DNA of 64,000 nucleotides from Anarhynchus alexandrinus (lineage: Eukaryota > Chordata > Aves > Charadriiformes > Charadriidae). Position numbers and translations under genes: made by a program. The stretch is from NCBI GenBank assembly GCA_008711295.1, contig VUYV01000120.1, positions 1,954,151 to 2,018,150 on the forward strand, given 5' to 3'. Below the pieces are notes generated by a model. The model was not told the DNA's origin, searched no databases, and saw nothing but the letters and a program-made list of their open reading frames with translations. The stretch's first letter is position 1. Each line of letters starts with the position of its first letter. Positions 53,138-64,000 of this stretch are shown here, one piece after another.

Positions 53138-56100
53138 CAGCTATGTCAATATAGTTTAAAGCTGCTTGGCAGATTTAAATCAAAATTTCTCTATTATTTC
53201 AGTTTATCTTACATTAATATAGTAATAATTCCTGCTTTGTATTCTCAGTTGTTATTCAAGGTACAGATGCTTTTCTACTTTTCCGGGAAAAGTAGAGTTC
53301 CTCTTTGAACCCGTGCAGAGGCACTGATGTGGAGAGCGAGCATCAATGTGCAATCTAGGAGTTCCAGAGGCTCTCCTGAAGAGCTGCATTTTCCTAAGTC
53401 AGGAGACCTGGCAACCTGTCAGTGGTTTTGCTGAAAGGAGCTGGTGTTTCATTTATTGTAGACAAAAGCAATGATGAGCAGAAAGCTGCTTTGAAAATCC
53501 CTCAAGTCTGTAACTGTGTGTCCATCAGTCTCTTTTCACTTTAAAGGTAAAAGTGCTTACGATCCATACAATTAGGAATAGTTTGAGTTGAGATCAATCA
53601 ATAAAAGCTCCACTATGAATGTGAATTTAATGGAGCAGAATAGGGATTTTTAACTAGGGATTACTTCAATCCTGTTTTAAAACACACTCTTAATTTACTA
53701 GAGACCAGTGTGTTTTTTGGTTTGTTTGGGTTTTATTTGGTGATTTTTTAAAATTTTTTTTTACTTACAAAGCTGTTGGTTTTACTGCAAACCTGCTTCA
53801 CCAGATGGCTTGAGGGAAGAATGGTTATAAATAATCCTTAAAACATGACCAAAATAGGTAGTTTTGACTGTGATTGTGTATGTATTACTATTAAAACATA
53901 TCTTAGTATTCTAAAAGCAACAGAAAGGTGATTTTTAAAGGCTGAGGAGGGAAACTGGGCAATTTTAAGTTGTATCTCTGTTTATAAAGGGGCTCTGTCA
54001 ACTTAAATTTGATCCAAAACTTGTTTTGTAATACTACAGGTTTATAAAAACAGCACTGAAGTGTTTGTGTAATGACTTACAAAGTCTCTGGAAAACCGGC
54101 AGTTGTTAAACAAATAAACATTTCCTATGGTCTCTGAAATCCCTCTAATGCTGTGTTGCAAATCTGAAAATGAAGCTGATCATAAGTAAAACTTAACTGA
54201 GGAATGCAGCAAAAGCCAAGCATAAGCAGTAGCAGTGTAAAGAATTACATTAAAAAAAAAAAAGTATATCTGTGGCTGCTGGTGCTGTGCTAAAACAAGG
54301 ATTAAGTTCTGGCTACAGTGATACCAGTGACAAAACTACTGACTTGGCAGGATTGTGAGTGTAGAGGAAGGTGGGAATGTGACATTTCAACTGTTGGTTT
54401 TGAATCGTCTCTTTTGGTTGCATCACCTGGTGTTGGGAACCTACAGCCCACTTGACCTGGGTCTTGGTCATTTTCTTCAAGACCCTTCCTTGCCCTGGCC
54501 CCCCAGCCAAACTGGGCAGCAAGAGAAAATTTAAGACAAATTTTTTGTGTGGTGCAGGTAGAGATGTCAAGTCTTTCCTCTTCCAAGAAGAGAATTTTAC
54601 CTTTGGTGCTTAAATCCTAATGACTGAGGAGATTCACAGTTTGTGTGTTATTTAAGGTATTATTATAGTGAGTAAAGGTCTCAGTTGTTTACAAAAGTGT
54701 ATGAGAGTACTGTCCCATCTTCAAATAACTTATAATTCGGGTAGTCCAGAAGCAGGGAAAAAGATGTAGAAATGCTTGTTATTTAAAATGTTATACAGCA
54801 GGCTTGGTTCCTGGTGAGCCTGGGGAGCACAGTGGCTTGTGCAGAAAGGACTGGATCTGGGGCCAAAGCTCCATGAACCCATCCTTGGCTGGAAGCGGGG
54901 AAGAGAAGGACAGGAAACGTGCTGAAAAGGTGATCAAGGCATTGTGGGCAGCTAAGGCTCTGCAGGCTACTGGAAGAGCAATCAGATTCTTTGCCTAAGC
55001 TGTTACCTGTTGCCTGTTTGGCCTCCCAGTACTAAATTAGGCAGATTTTATATTACCTTCATTATAAATGATCTCTTTTACAATAAACCCTCTCACTTTA
55101 AAAGCACACCTTGTTGTAATTTAGACTTGTAGTCTCAAGTGTGTTTTACATATTATTGGAAGAGTTGTGCATGTGTTTTGTTTTGGGTTTGGTTTCTTTT
55201 TTAACCTTCTAGACTTGGATAATTGGGGCTGCGTAAAATATTAAAGCACTTCCTTTATTTACTGTATAAACTCCCTCACCTGTACACAGAGGATTATAGA
55301 TCTGCTCTTAGATGTCTTCTGTGTTGTGGGACTTGTCCTTACCTCTTCAAGAGCCTGTACTTCCCAGGCATGAGCAAAATGGCATTGCAGCACATGGCAG
55401 AGAGGCAGGTTTTCCCTGGGCCGTGGCATGGCTTGGAGTCAAGCAAAGGGCAAGGTGCCTTGAAGACATCAAGTGTCCCCACTTTTACCAGAACTTCGGG
55501 GTTTTTGGAGAAAAATCTTTCAGAAATTTTTTAATATAACTAGCTTTGTTCATATCGTTAGTTTGTTTTCCCATATAGAAAATTGGTAGTATGAATAAAT
55601 GCTTACAGGATTAGACCTTTCATGGGTGTTAATAGTTAAAAGAAGAGCTATGGGCATATTAGAAAGGACAAACAATCACGGACATGGTGGCTTGCTGGCA
55701 CGGTGTGGGTTTCCCACAGTTGTGTAATCTGGTTACCGGTCATTGTGCAAACTCTTGAGAAATTGGTACAAATATTGGCTTCCTTTAGTTATTATATTAG
55801 AAATGCAGTGAATGTTTAAGGAATATGAGAGGGCAAAACAAACGAGAGAATGCTTCACACTCTTCCCTTCTCCTCCAGCATATTAAACTGATGATTAAAA
55901 GAATCCAACATCCTTAAACGCCGCTGACAGCTAGCAGAACGTGCTGCTGCATGGTGGTTACAGATATGTGCAAATCTTTGAAAATGTAGACTGTAAACTA
56001 ATGTATTTGTGGTCCAAATTTTCTGCTGGTTGTACAGAAATTAGATGTCTCTTACTATTACAATTTAGGTTTTAAACCTCTTCCCTCCCCTCCTCCCGGT

Positions 56101-56388
56101 TAATCACAGAAATGTGAGTAGGGTCCTGTGCCTTAGTTGTTGTAGTTATGCCTCTGGACCAGATCTCATCATGTGAGATTTTTCTGCTTTTAACACTTGC
56201 AATCTAGTTGTAACACAAAGTGAGCGTAACAAAAGATAGAGAGGAAAGAGGACTGGAAAGTGATGTGAAAAGTCAGTGTACGACATGACTGTTCTTCATG
56301 ATGACTTCAGAAAATTTGTCTGGTATACCACAAACAGCAAGGCATCTCGCGACGTTAAAAACTTCCAGCTCTTATCCTGAACTGTTAT

Positions 56389-56392
<4 letters not shown>

Positions 56393-56425
<33 letters not shown>
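56393..56425 (+). repeat. 33-base poly-A tract
   Basis: An uninterrupted run of 33 A in intron 5. AATCACAG occurs at 56102-56109 and again at the end of the tract (56424-56431). This would fit a target duplication around a retroposed sequence of about 315 bp, but the match is short and I do not recognise the insert. It may be only a simple homopolymer. Confidence 0.85.
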
Positions 56426-56428
<3 letters not shown>

Positions 56429-57392
56429 CAGTTCAGTTTATTGACCTTTTTTTTGTTTTGTTTTTTTTGAGTAACAAAGATGGTTAGTAGCTCAGTATTT
56501 GCTTGGTTCTGTGAAACAGAAGTATATGTGACGTTTTAGGGCCTTAAGAAAAAAATACTTTGCTAGAGCCATCCAGGAAGAATCCGTCTGAACTTCTTCC
56601 CTGCTCTCAACTTTACAGTCTTTCTAGCTATGAAGTCTGGAGGATTTCAGTGTGCATGTGGGATAGTCACATTAGTTTATTAGAAAATTATTTGGCTGAT
56701 AATTTTCTGACTCTCTCAAGAATGTAGTACGTGTATGTATGTTAATAATCATTCTGTTGTAGAATTGTTCTGTTCAGAGAGTTTAAGGTAGTGCATTTGC
56801 TTAACTATACGTTTTACTGTTTTTATATATTTTTTTAAAAAAAAATTGGCTGGCTTCCCTAAAAATAAGTTGGTGAAGGAGAAAATAAATATGCTGTTGG
56901 TTGCACTTACAATAGTGCCATTGTGCAAAGCAGAGCAAGGATCATTTCCAAACGGCCTCAGGTGAAATCTAATGGGAAACAATTTCAAACTGGTCTGAGT
57001 TCATTGGTAGAAAGAATGCATCTTAGATAAACATCTGATCCAAGTTATACTACTTGGTATTATTCCTTCTCTGATTAAGTTCTAATTTTTTTATTTTAAT
57101 AAATATAGTTGCATTGGCTAGTTGGAATAAGGAGCCTGTTATATTTTCTTTAATGTGGATTCTATAAAAATGGTTGTTTGCAGGTTACTGTGATTTATGG
57201 GGTTGCTGCAGCTTTTTCTTATTACTGAAAATGATCGTTTTCTGTACACTGTTTCTCATAGAGAGGATACTTAGCATCACACTGCTCTGCTAGTGATGGC
57301 CCTTCAGACACAGCTTGCAGTTTTGAAGAATATGCAGCATTAATTAATACTTGTTTTGTTTTAGCATTTAAATTTGTTCCGCATATTTACAG

Positions 57393-57518
57393 GAGAGCTC
57401 CAGTCTTCCTGCTTCACTGCTTTTAGCTCAGCATAAGGACAGATCCGCTCAGCCAGAAATGCAACTGGAAAAACCCAAACCTGTCAAACCAGTCACGTTT
57501 TCTACTGGCATCAAAATG
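57393..57518 (+). CDS. MNAT1: MNAT1 coding exon 6 (residues 188-229, linker before C-terminal domain)
   Basis: This 126-bp, phase-0 exon encodes 42 residues: [20 protein letters not shown], then [20 protein letters not shown], then KM. The [10 protein letters not shown] and [19 protein letters not shown] blocks are diagnostic of MAT1. The acceptor is TTTACAG at 57386-57392 and the donor is GTAAGA at 57519. Against the human protein as recalled there are several changes in the less conserved first half (for example Ser for Asp at 191 and Pro for Leu at 208), and none in the lysine/proline-rich half. The exon ends just where the C-terminal domain that binds and activates CDK7-cyclin H begins. 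Confidence 0.97.
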
Positions 57519-58003
57519 GTAAGAATCGCTTGTTTCTTTTGTTTTAATGCCTTTCAAAAGACCGAGGATTTCCTTGTATGAAATTTAGAGGTTATTTAAA
57601 CCTGAGTTGCATACCATATGACATAAACTGTTCTCTTCCAATTAAAAAAATAATTAGGAATTAGTCTTAAGAATTTAATCATTCTGCTAGTTGGAATATA
57701 TGAAATCCTGTCATTGCATAGTTGACAAAAAACAAGCTATACCGCTTTCACTGCAAAGTTGTGGTGTCCTTGAATTATTTTTCTCATTTGTGTACCAATT
57801 CTGGAAGTAGAAATTTTGGAAGTTCAAGAATAGGCTGCACTTTCTTCAGATATACTTCAAGCACTGAAATAATCTGTGAGTATGAGAAGGACAATTTAGA
57901 AAATGGTGCCGAGTGGTTAAGGACACTTTTTCATTGTTATTGGACTCTAGGAAGCAATAAGTGTGTTTGCAAATGTGTTACTGGTACAGTGGCAGCTAAA
58001 GAT

Positions 58004-58073
58004 CTGTCAGCATTCCTGTCCTTTATCACGACAAGGTACTGTCAGCATTCCTGTCCTTTATCACGACAAGGTA
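58004..58073. repeat. Perfect 35-bp tandem duplication
   Basis: Positions 58004-58038 and 58039-58073 are identical 35-base copies (starting CTGTCAGCATTCCTGTCC and ending CACGACAAGGTA). With no differences between copies, the duplication is recent or an assembly artefact. It lies in intron 6, about 490 bp after exon 6. Confidence 0.95.
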
Positions 58074-61000
58074 CAAGTACACATCAGCCTGTGTGTGGAA
58101 ATGTAAAGTTGGAGGGCAGGGGGGGAGGGAGTTTAGGGATGGGGGCATGGGTTACTGATCTTATTTGCACCTTACTGTTCTTCTGTTTTGTTTTAAATCT
58201 TTGCCCTTTTTTTTAGACTTTGTATTTTAGAATTGATAATGGTAAACGATGTCTTGAAAATAACAAACACTCTCTACCCTTCTCAACAAACCAAGAAGTC
58301 AGCAAAGCAAAAGCCTTTGCATCAAACTAGTCTCCCATCAGTTAATAAATTTATTTTGTCAGGGATATCTGTGCTGTATTCATATTCCCCCAAAGAGTTC
58401 ACAATGTAGAAGCATCTGCAGCTTATTTTTCCAAAAGTAGTGTCAGCTTTTGCAAAGCTGTGCAGATTGTTTTCTTGTTTCTCTGTAGTATAACCTGTAT
58501 CCTTTTCCTTTTTGTTTTAAAAACTAAGAGTCCGGGGGAGATTGATGTGCTTCATTAGACATTTTGTTTGTGTTGAGAAGCTGGTGGCTAGAAAATGTTC
58601 TGTTTAAAAAAATATTCTAACTGAATGCCTGTACTTTTTCTTGGTGTTAAAATATATTGTCAGAATTTCTTAAGGCTGTTGGCCTTCCTTCTGGGAAAAG
58701 GAAGAAGATAGGCTTATGCTACATGATGAGGACAATGGAAGTATTTTCTAATGCATTTTTAAATGGATATTAAATGCAGTATGCGGTAGTGGACATTTCA
58801 AATCTGCAGCCCTAAGTAAACTTCATCCAGGAACAGTGAAAAGCTTGGATGAGGAGATTCCTAGGGTCATGACATTTAAATCTTAACATTTGGAATAATA
58901 GGGGATACTCCAGATAACTGATTGTTACTTTATCAGTGTTCAGAAAGTATGCATAGATGACTCATTTAATTTGTTCAGTCCCAGACAAACAAACAAAAAA
59001 CCTCACCCTGACTGACCTTAGTCCTAAATTAAAAAAGAACTTAAAAGAAAAAAAAAAGGGGGGGCAGGGGAATAAATACAGTTAACAATAACGCTAAGGA
59101 TAGGAATATTTGAAGTTGGTGACTATTGTTTATGGAAAACAGATTATATCAAGCAAAACAGATTTTATACCGATAAAAGTACAGGTTTTGTTGAGAAACA
59201 TGAATGTTTCCACATTTTCTTTGTAGGGTGCTTGATTTAGTTATTGCATGACATTGGTTTTTAGAATTATATAAAAATTACATTACACAATAATAACAAT
59301 GTTGACATTCTGCAAAATAAATGAATTATCTGGCTAACTTGTAATTTCTAAAGTAGTTGCTGGTTACCACAGCATGGGAATATTTCTGTGGGTGTTCTGC
59401 TAGGATACAGTTCAGTGTTTGGAAGCAGATGTTGAATTTCTGTGGATGACATGCAAGTTGTCAGTTTACAGGGCTGCTTTGACAAGCTGGCCTCGTTTGA
59501 ATGAAATGTGTTTTAATATGACTAAATGCAAAATTATAAATAGAAGAGTAAATAGCAGGCTCTGTGAAGAGGATTTGGAAGTTTAGCTAAGCAAGTAAAC
59601 CAATTTGACCCTTAGCCACAGCACGTGGAGGGCGGGGGGCTTGGGTATGTGAGTAGTACAGCAATAAATAGGAATGGACTTTTCCTTCTGAATGCAGTAT
59701 TGGGAAGACTCACAGACTGAAGAATTCTGCCGACTGCACTTGAATGCAAAAATCAGAAAGAACGCAAAGAGGAGCCACAGAGGTCTATTCAAAGGCAGAA
59801 AGATATGCTTTGTGTACTGCGTTCTGCCTCTAGTTTAAGATGAGGTTAAGATATGACTCAATTTACAGTAAGTGCCTCCTGAACTCAGAATGCCAAATCT
59901 GAACAGTGCAACAGTAAATGTAGCAAGAACCAGTAACCTTAGTTAAACAAATAAGATCTAAATAAGAACTGAAGGAACAAGTAAGACCTAAAGTTCACAA
60001 TGTTCTACTGGTTAATTAGCCTCACTGTTAAAATTGACTCTGGAATGCAATGAAATCGCTAATTCTTGATGTTTTCTGATTAGGACTGGGATGTGTCTTG
60101 GAAAGTTACTGTAGTCAAATAGAAATTGTTCAGCTCAGAATGGAGTTACTTTTGTGAAAAGCAATACCACTCACTGTACATGACTTGGTGTGGTTCATGA
60201 TCTGTGACAGTGTATTCTAGTGACAGTGTAAGGTGAATTCTCACCTGGGCACTCACCTTATGACATGCTTATTTTCCAGGATGAGTGTTTTTCTAAAAAC
60301 CTGAGATGCTCAGTCCATTTATTTTGTGTAAGTGTATGCTCATAGGTAGAACTCTTCTTGCGCTGCCCTTCGAGGGCAGCTCTCTTTATAGTTGCTTTAG
60401 CTTTGTTCCTCTCTAAGCTATGGAGTTCACACCACTTAAATTGGTGGGGCAGCTCTAGGGGAGTACTGAGATTTTCTTACAAAACACAGTTCTAACTAAT
60501 GCTGTGTTTGGCTTAACAATTGTGCAAATTAAGTATAGTTTCAGTGAAAAGTCTGTTGTGCTCGTTGTTAAGAGTTTTGGCAACACACTTTTAATGAATC
60601 ACTATGTACGTTCTTCCCCTGTGCTTTTATTTTTTCCTAATAGTTTGGCCACTAACCTCTTCTGGTGGGTGTTCTCTTAATTTTGTTTCACAAGAAGGGA
60701 ATTCAGATAGAGCTAGTTAAGATGCTGGCTAATCCGGAGCTTGTGTTCACACAAAGGCTATAAAAAATATTCCAGTTGTGGCAATCCATGGGGGTTCCCC
60801 CCCTCTCCCCCCCACCCCCTGGCTTGAAACATGAGTGTTTTTCCTGGGATGGTCTTGGTCAGAGGTGTCCTTCAGCCTGACTGATAATCGGACATGTTTT
60901 TGGGTTTCTGAATTGAGACATGCCCATTCTAGTCTCCTGGGCAATGCTCAAGGAAGTTGGCTCATTTAAGGTGACATGTTAGTGCTGTGGAGTTCCTATG

Positions 61001-62329
61001 CTTGCAGGGGAAGGAGGGAGTGTCTTTCACTTGTAAGCTAAGCAAGAGCATCCCCTATAGCACAAGACAGACAATTAGCTCGTGGGGATAGGGTCTCCTT
61101 CACTTTCCCTTTTGTAAAATTGTTTGGTTTTTTTTTCCCTCCTTACAAGTGGAAGCTGATTTTTCTTTGCAGTCTGCTCATTAACTTTTAAATTTTATTT
61201 CAGTAAAGTATTATCTTCTGCGCACAAAGCATACCTTGCTAATCAGTTTGATTTACCTCTAAGTGGGGGGAGAAGGTGCTTCAGAGTTTTCTGCTTGTCA
61301 TGCTCATCATATTAAGCAATAGGCTTTTCAGCATATCTGAATATTTAAAACAGTTTTAGTAAATCTAATCTCAAATCAGTGTAAAGCTACAAAAGAAACT
61401 GTAGCAATCTTAATTGTTGCAGTAGTGCTAAAAATACTGTTTCCTGTCAGTGCTTGTACTTTAGATTTTAGTAGCCATCAAAAAGAGCAAAGGTTCTCAG
61501 AAATGAATGACGTTTCTAGCATTTCTAGGGCTTATCAAGGAGTGCAAAACAAATCCAAGGCCTGGCAACAGAACCGTTCTGTTTCTTGGTGAACATAGCG
61601 ACCATTTCTGATTGGGAGGTGGCTTTAATGTGAAGCCAGTTTTAAATTGTAGAAGAGATGCTTATATGTGTTGCACACGAATGGCAGTTTGCAAATGCAA
61701 CAGGAGTTAGTTTCGTTACAGTAATTTAGTCGTCTTTTCATGTCTTGGTGTTTACAGGACTGTAGGAGCCTTTTGGTGCTTGTAGATCTGTGCTTTACAT
61801 TACCATTGCGGTTAAAAATGCATAGAAGCGTGGATGTATTTAACTCCTCTTTAATTCATTGGGATCTGAGAACATGCAAAGCTTTGAGTCTGTGGCCCAG
61901 CTATTTACATGTTTGTAAAAAATAGGAATGCCTTACACTGGCTCAGCTGCATGCTCTCTTTCAGCATGTTTCAGGCTGCGTGCCCTGTCCCTTTGCTGCT
62001 CCTTCCAGTTTTATAAAGTTTCTTTGCTCCCTTCCCCCAGCCTCCCAGGAGACTTAGCCTCTAGTGATGGTATTCTTGAAGTAATTTCATGTAGTTAAAA
62101 ACTCAATTACCTCTAATTGGATTGCCCAGATATGCAGGAAAAGAACATAGGTGTCCTCTGGCCTGCTACCACTTGGGAGAATTTGCCTTTTACATTTTAT
62201 AACCAAATACCTCAAAACTAATATAATGCATCATTGACTGTTCAATTTCTACCATGGTTTTTGTTTTATTACTTAGTAGCAGTGGGAACATTTATTAATA
62301 GAAGTATTAGTGCAGAGTGTTGTACATGC

Positions 62330-62540
62330 TTTGTCATTACCAAGATGGTTGCTACCTCTCTGAATTTGCAGTTTAAATAGATGTGTCAGGGAGGGAGGGG
62401 AACCAGATGCCCGGAGGGGATGTACTCGCCCAGGATTAGACAGCAGAGCCGCGGCGGAAGGAGGAATAGGATCCAGCCCTACTAAATTCCTAACCTCTCT
62501 TCCGCTGAGCCGGGCTCCATCTCCTGTCAACAGCACCCCT
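62330..62540 (+). repeat. Possible MIR/CORE-SINE-like remnant
   Basis: TACTCGCCCAGGATTAGACA, GCAGAGCCGCGGCGGAAGGA, GGAATAGGATCCAGCC, then CTAACCTCTCTTCCGCTGAG and CCGGGCTCC follow the order of a MIR-type 3' half (ACTTGCCCAAGGTCACACAG, GGCAGAGCCGGGAATAGAAC, CCAG, TCCTGACTC..., CTCTTCCACT). The local GC rise and CpGs also set it apart from the surrounding AT-rich intron. Confidence 0.45.
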
Positions 62541-63302
62541 GAATTAAGACTGAAATACCTGCTTCAGCTTCTGCTTCCCTGTCCAAATCACAGCAGCAAT
62601 GTTACATTTAACTTTCTGTGTGTCTGAATATTACCAGGATTTTAATCCAGTTCTTGTAGTTTCAGGCTGTTAGTAGCTGAATGCTGGGGAGAGCTATGTG
62701 CAGTCTGAAGCAGTCGGAGCTTGCGGGAGGGAGCAGTCGAATCAGTATTTCAGAGGAATGGATCTGTGTCAGGCACAGGATGTCTAGGACACCTCAGGAA
62801 TGCATGTTACCACTAAGCTGAGCTAACAAGTGTTAGGGAATAGATTTCGTGCAGCGTTACACTTGCAGTATTATTCTAATGGGAAATAACGTTCTTATTT
62901 TATGTTATGTGGAGCTATTTCTTTTAAAACATTGACCTCATCAGCTCAGGTCAAATTAACTGTTCTTCATTATTGCCTTTTCCTACAATATTGCTTCCTG
63001 TGCAAACAACTGCTCAGCGGCTGCTCTTGTTTTTCAGTCTGTTTCTTTTATAGCTTGTGGAGCAATTATCCCAAATCCTGTTCCAAATGCAAAAGAGTCT
63101 GTCAAAATACCTTTTTAATCAATTGTGCTCCTTCAAAGTTGCTTAGACATATGCCAGGTACTCTGGGGTAGGTGAAGGGCATGTCACACTATGGTTTTAG
63201 ACTACAACTATTCTGCAGGTCCCGAGAGCGCTTTGCCACCCCGTCTGTGTGACCAGGGACCATTTCAGCCTTCCAGCCTTGCTTTACCAATTCTTACTGC
63301 TC

Positions 63303-63370
63303 TGGTTTGGTTTGGTTGGTTTGGTTTTGGTGTGGTGTTTTGGTGGTTTTTTTTTTTTGTTTTGTGTTTT
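63303..63370 (+). repeat. GGTTT-rich simple repeat ending in T run
   Basis: The + strand is almost only G and T (GGTTTGGTTTGGTTGGTTT and onward), ending in a T tract and TGTTTTGTG. It is a low-complexity G/T stretch in intron 6. Confidence 0.85.
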
Positions 63371-64000
63371 TAAAGTGCTTTTAGTATTTGCATAAAGTTA
63401 AAAAATAAATTAAAAAAAATCAAGCCTATTTCCTTCCTTCAGTGTTAGCTCAGCTGGTCTATCTTCAGACTGAAACACTTCAGATGGAATTGATTTCTTT
63501 GAGATGTATGCCAGTCTGAGTTCAACTGGTGTTTTGTTTTTAATCTTCATTTGGCTCATACTACGCACATTTCTTTTTTGCAGCTGGGTGGAATATTTCC
63601 CTTTTCACAACACTTCATAGTTCAGAATCACAACAAAATCACAACACTTATTTTCAAGAGGAAGTAGTGTGTTTAGGCATATAAATTCTCTTGGAATAGA
63701 TGTACTTGTTTTAGAGAGCATGCATGTAAAGGTAAAATTTTCATTGGCACTGACTGAGCGTTAGCTAGACCTCCAGGAGGAGTCTGGCTGAATCTATACT
63801 ACGAGGCTGCTGTGTTGCCCGTGCAGCCTTGGTGTCTGCCAGCATGATGGCTGTATCCCAGCTCAGCGCTCAGGCACACTGGGCTGGGCATCGGCCTCAT
63901 GAAGCAGAGTCCCAGTGCAGAGGAAACTCAAATGTGTTGGTGAGAGGGCAGTCACAGTGCCTTTCAGCAGGCCTCTGGATGAAGATGCTCAGGGAACCAG

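Larger units (their letters stand above)
57519..64000 (+). other. MNAT1: MNAT1 intron 6, 5' part (at least 6.5 kb)
   Basis: The donor is GTAAGA at 57519. I looked for the next exon, which should begin with Gly-Gln-His and continue into the hydrophobic C-terminal domain, and did not find it, so the intron runs past the window end. It contains a perfect 35-bp tandem duplication (58004-58073), a G/C-run cluster (60790-60819), an MIR-like remnant (about 62330-62540) and a GGTTT-rich stretch (63303-63370). A 164-codon open frame at 57722-58216 spans the duplication and matches nothing I know. The rest is unremarkable AT-rich sequence. Confidence 0.85.

Noticed and set aside
54302..54586. Antisense 94- and 85-codon frames as a retrocopy
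   Set aside because: No parent protein recognised, no A-tail or target duplication at the ends.
57722..58216. 164-codon open frame in intron 6 as a gene
   Set aside because: No recognisable domain or splice context. It spans the 35-bp tandem duplication and lies inside the MNAT1 intron.
57519..64000. MNAT1 exon 7 within the window
   Set aside because: I searched by eye for a phase-0 exon starting Gly-Gln-His and the C-terminal hydrophobic motifs and saw none; it is presumed downstream.

Overview
This is a vertebrate nuclear window, almost certainly avian, that holds the 5' two-thirds of one protein-coding gene on the + strand: MNAT1 (MAT1, the RING-finger assembly factor of the CDK-activating kinase CDK7-cyclin H-MAT1 in TFIIH). 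Six coding exons with consensus GT/AG junctions join in frame to encode residues 1-229. They lie at 113-201, 35818-35970, 37637-37710, 47152-47255, 51522-51662 and 57393-57518. I recall human MAT1 as 309 residues, so about 80 C-terminal residues, the part that grips CDK7-cyclin H, lie beyond position 64000. The evidence for a bird is a CR1 LINE 3' end with a CR1 ORF2 C-terminus (27127-27508), a solo avian-type ERV LTR (45485-45792), and compact intergenic-style sequence with few young repeats.

Layout: positions 1 to about 600 are a CpG island with the promoter edge, a purine-rich 5' UTR and exon 1. Intron 1 (35.6 kb) is the bulk of the window. It is mostly unique AT-rich sequence with degraded MIR-like SINE remnants and an old antisense CR1/L3-like fragment abutting the CR1. 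Exons 2 and 3 are 1.7 kb apart. Intron 3 (9.4 kb) holds the most striking structure, a 19-bp minisatellite of about 25 copies at 40570-41040, and also the solo LTR. Intron 4 holds a short palindromic repeat and a second antisense CR1/L3-like remnant. Intron 5 has a 33-A tract. Intron 6 begins at 57519 with a perfect 35-bp tandem duplication and runs off the end.

The exons divide MAT1 sensibly. Exons 1 and 2 carry the C3HC4 RING, with all eight ligands C6, C9, C26, H28, C31, C34, C46 and C49 present and the 35.6-kb intron falling inside it. Exons 4 and 5 carry a strongly charged helical/coiled-coil region. Exon 6 carries the linker into the C-terminal domain.

I found no second gene, tRNA, rRNA, CRISPR array or prokaryotic system. 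Nearly all other open frames are chance frames in introns. I did not find an undescribed biological system. The observations most worth checking are the minisatellite with its strand asymmetry, a probable 26-bp micro-inversion inside the CR1 3' end, and the solo LTR with intact 5-bp target duplication.
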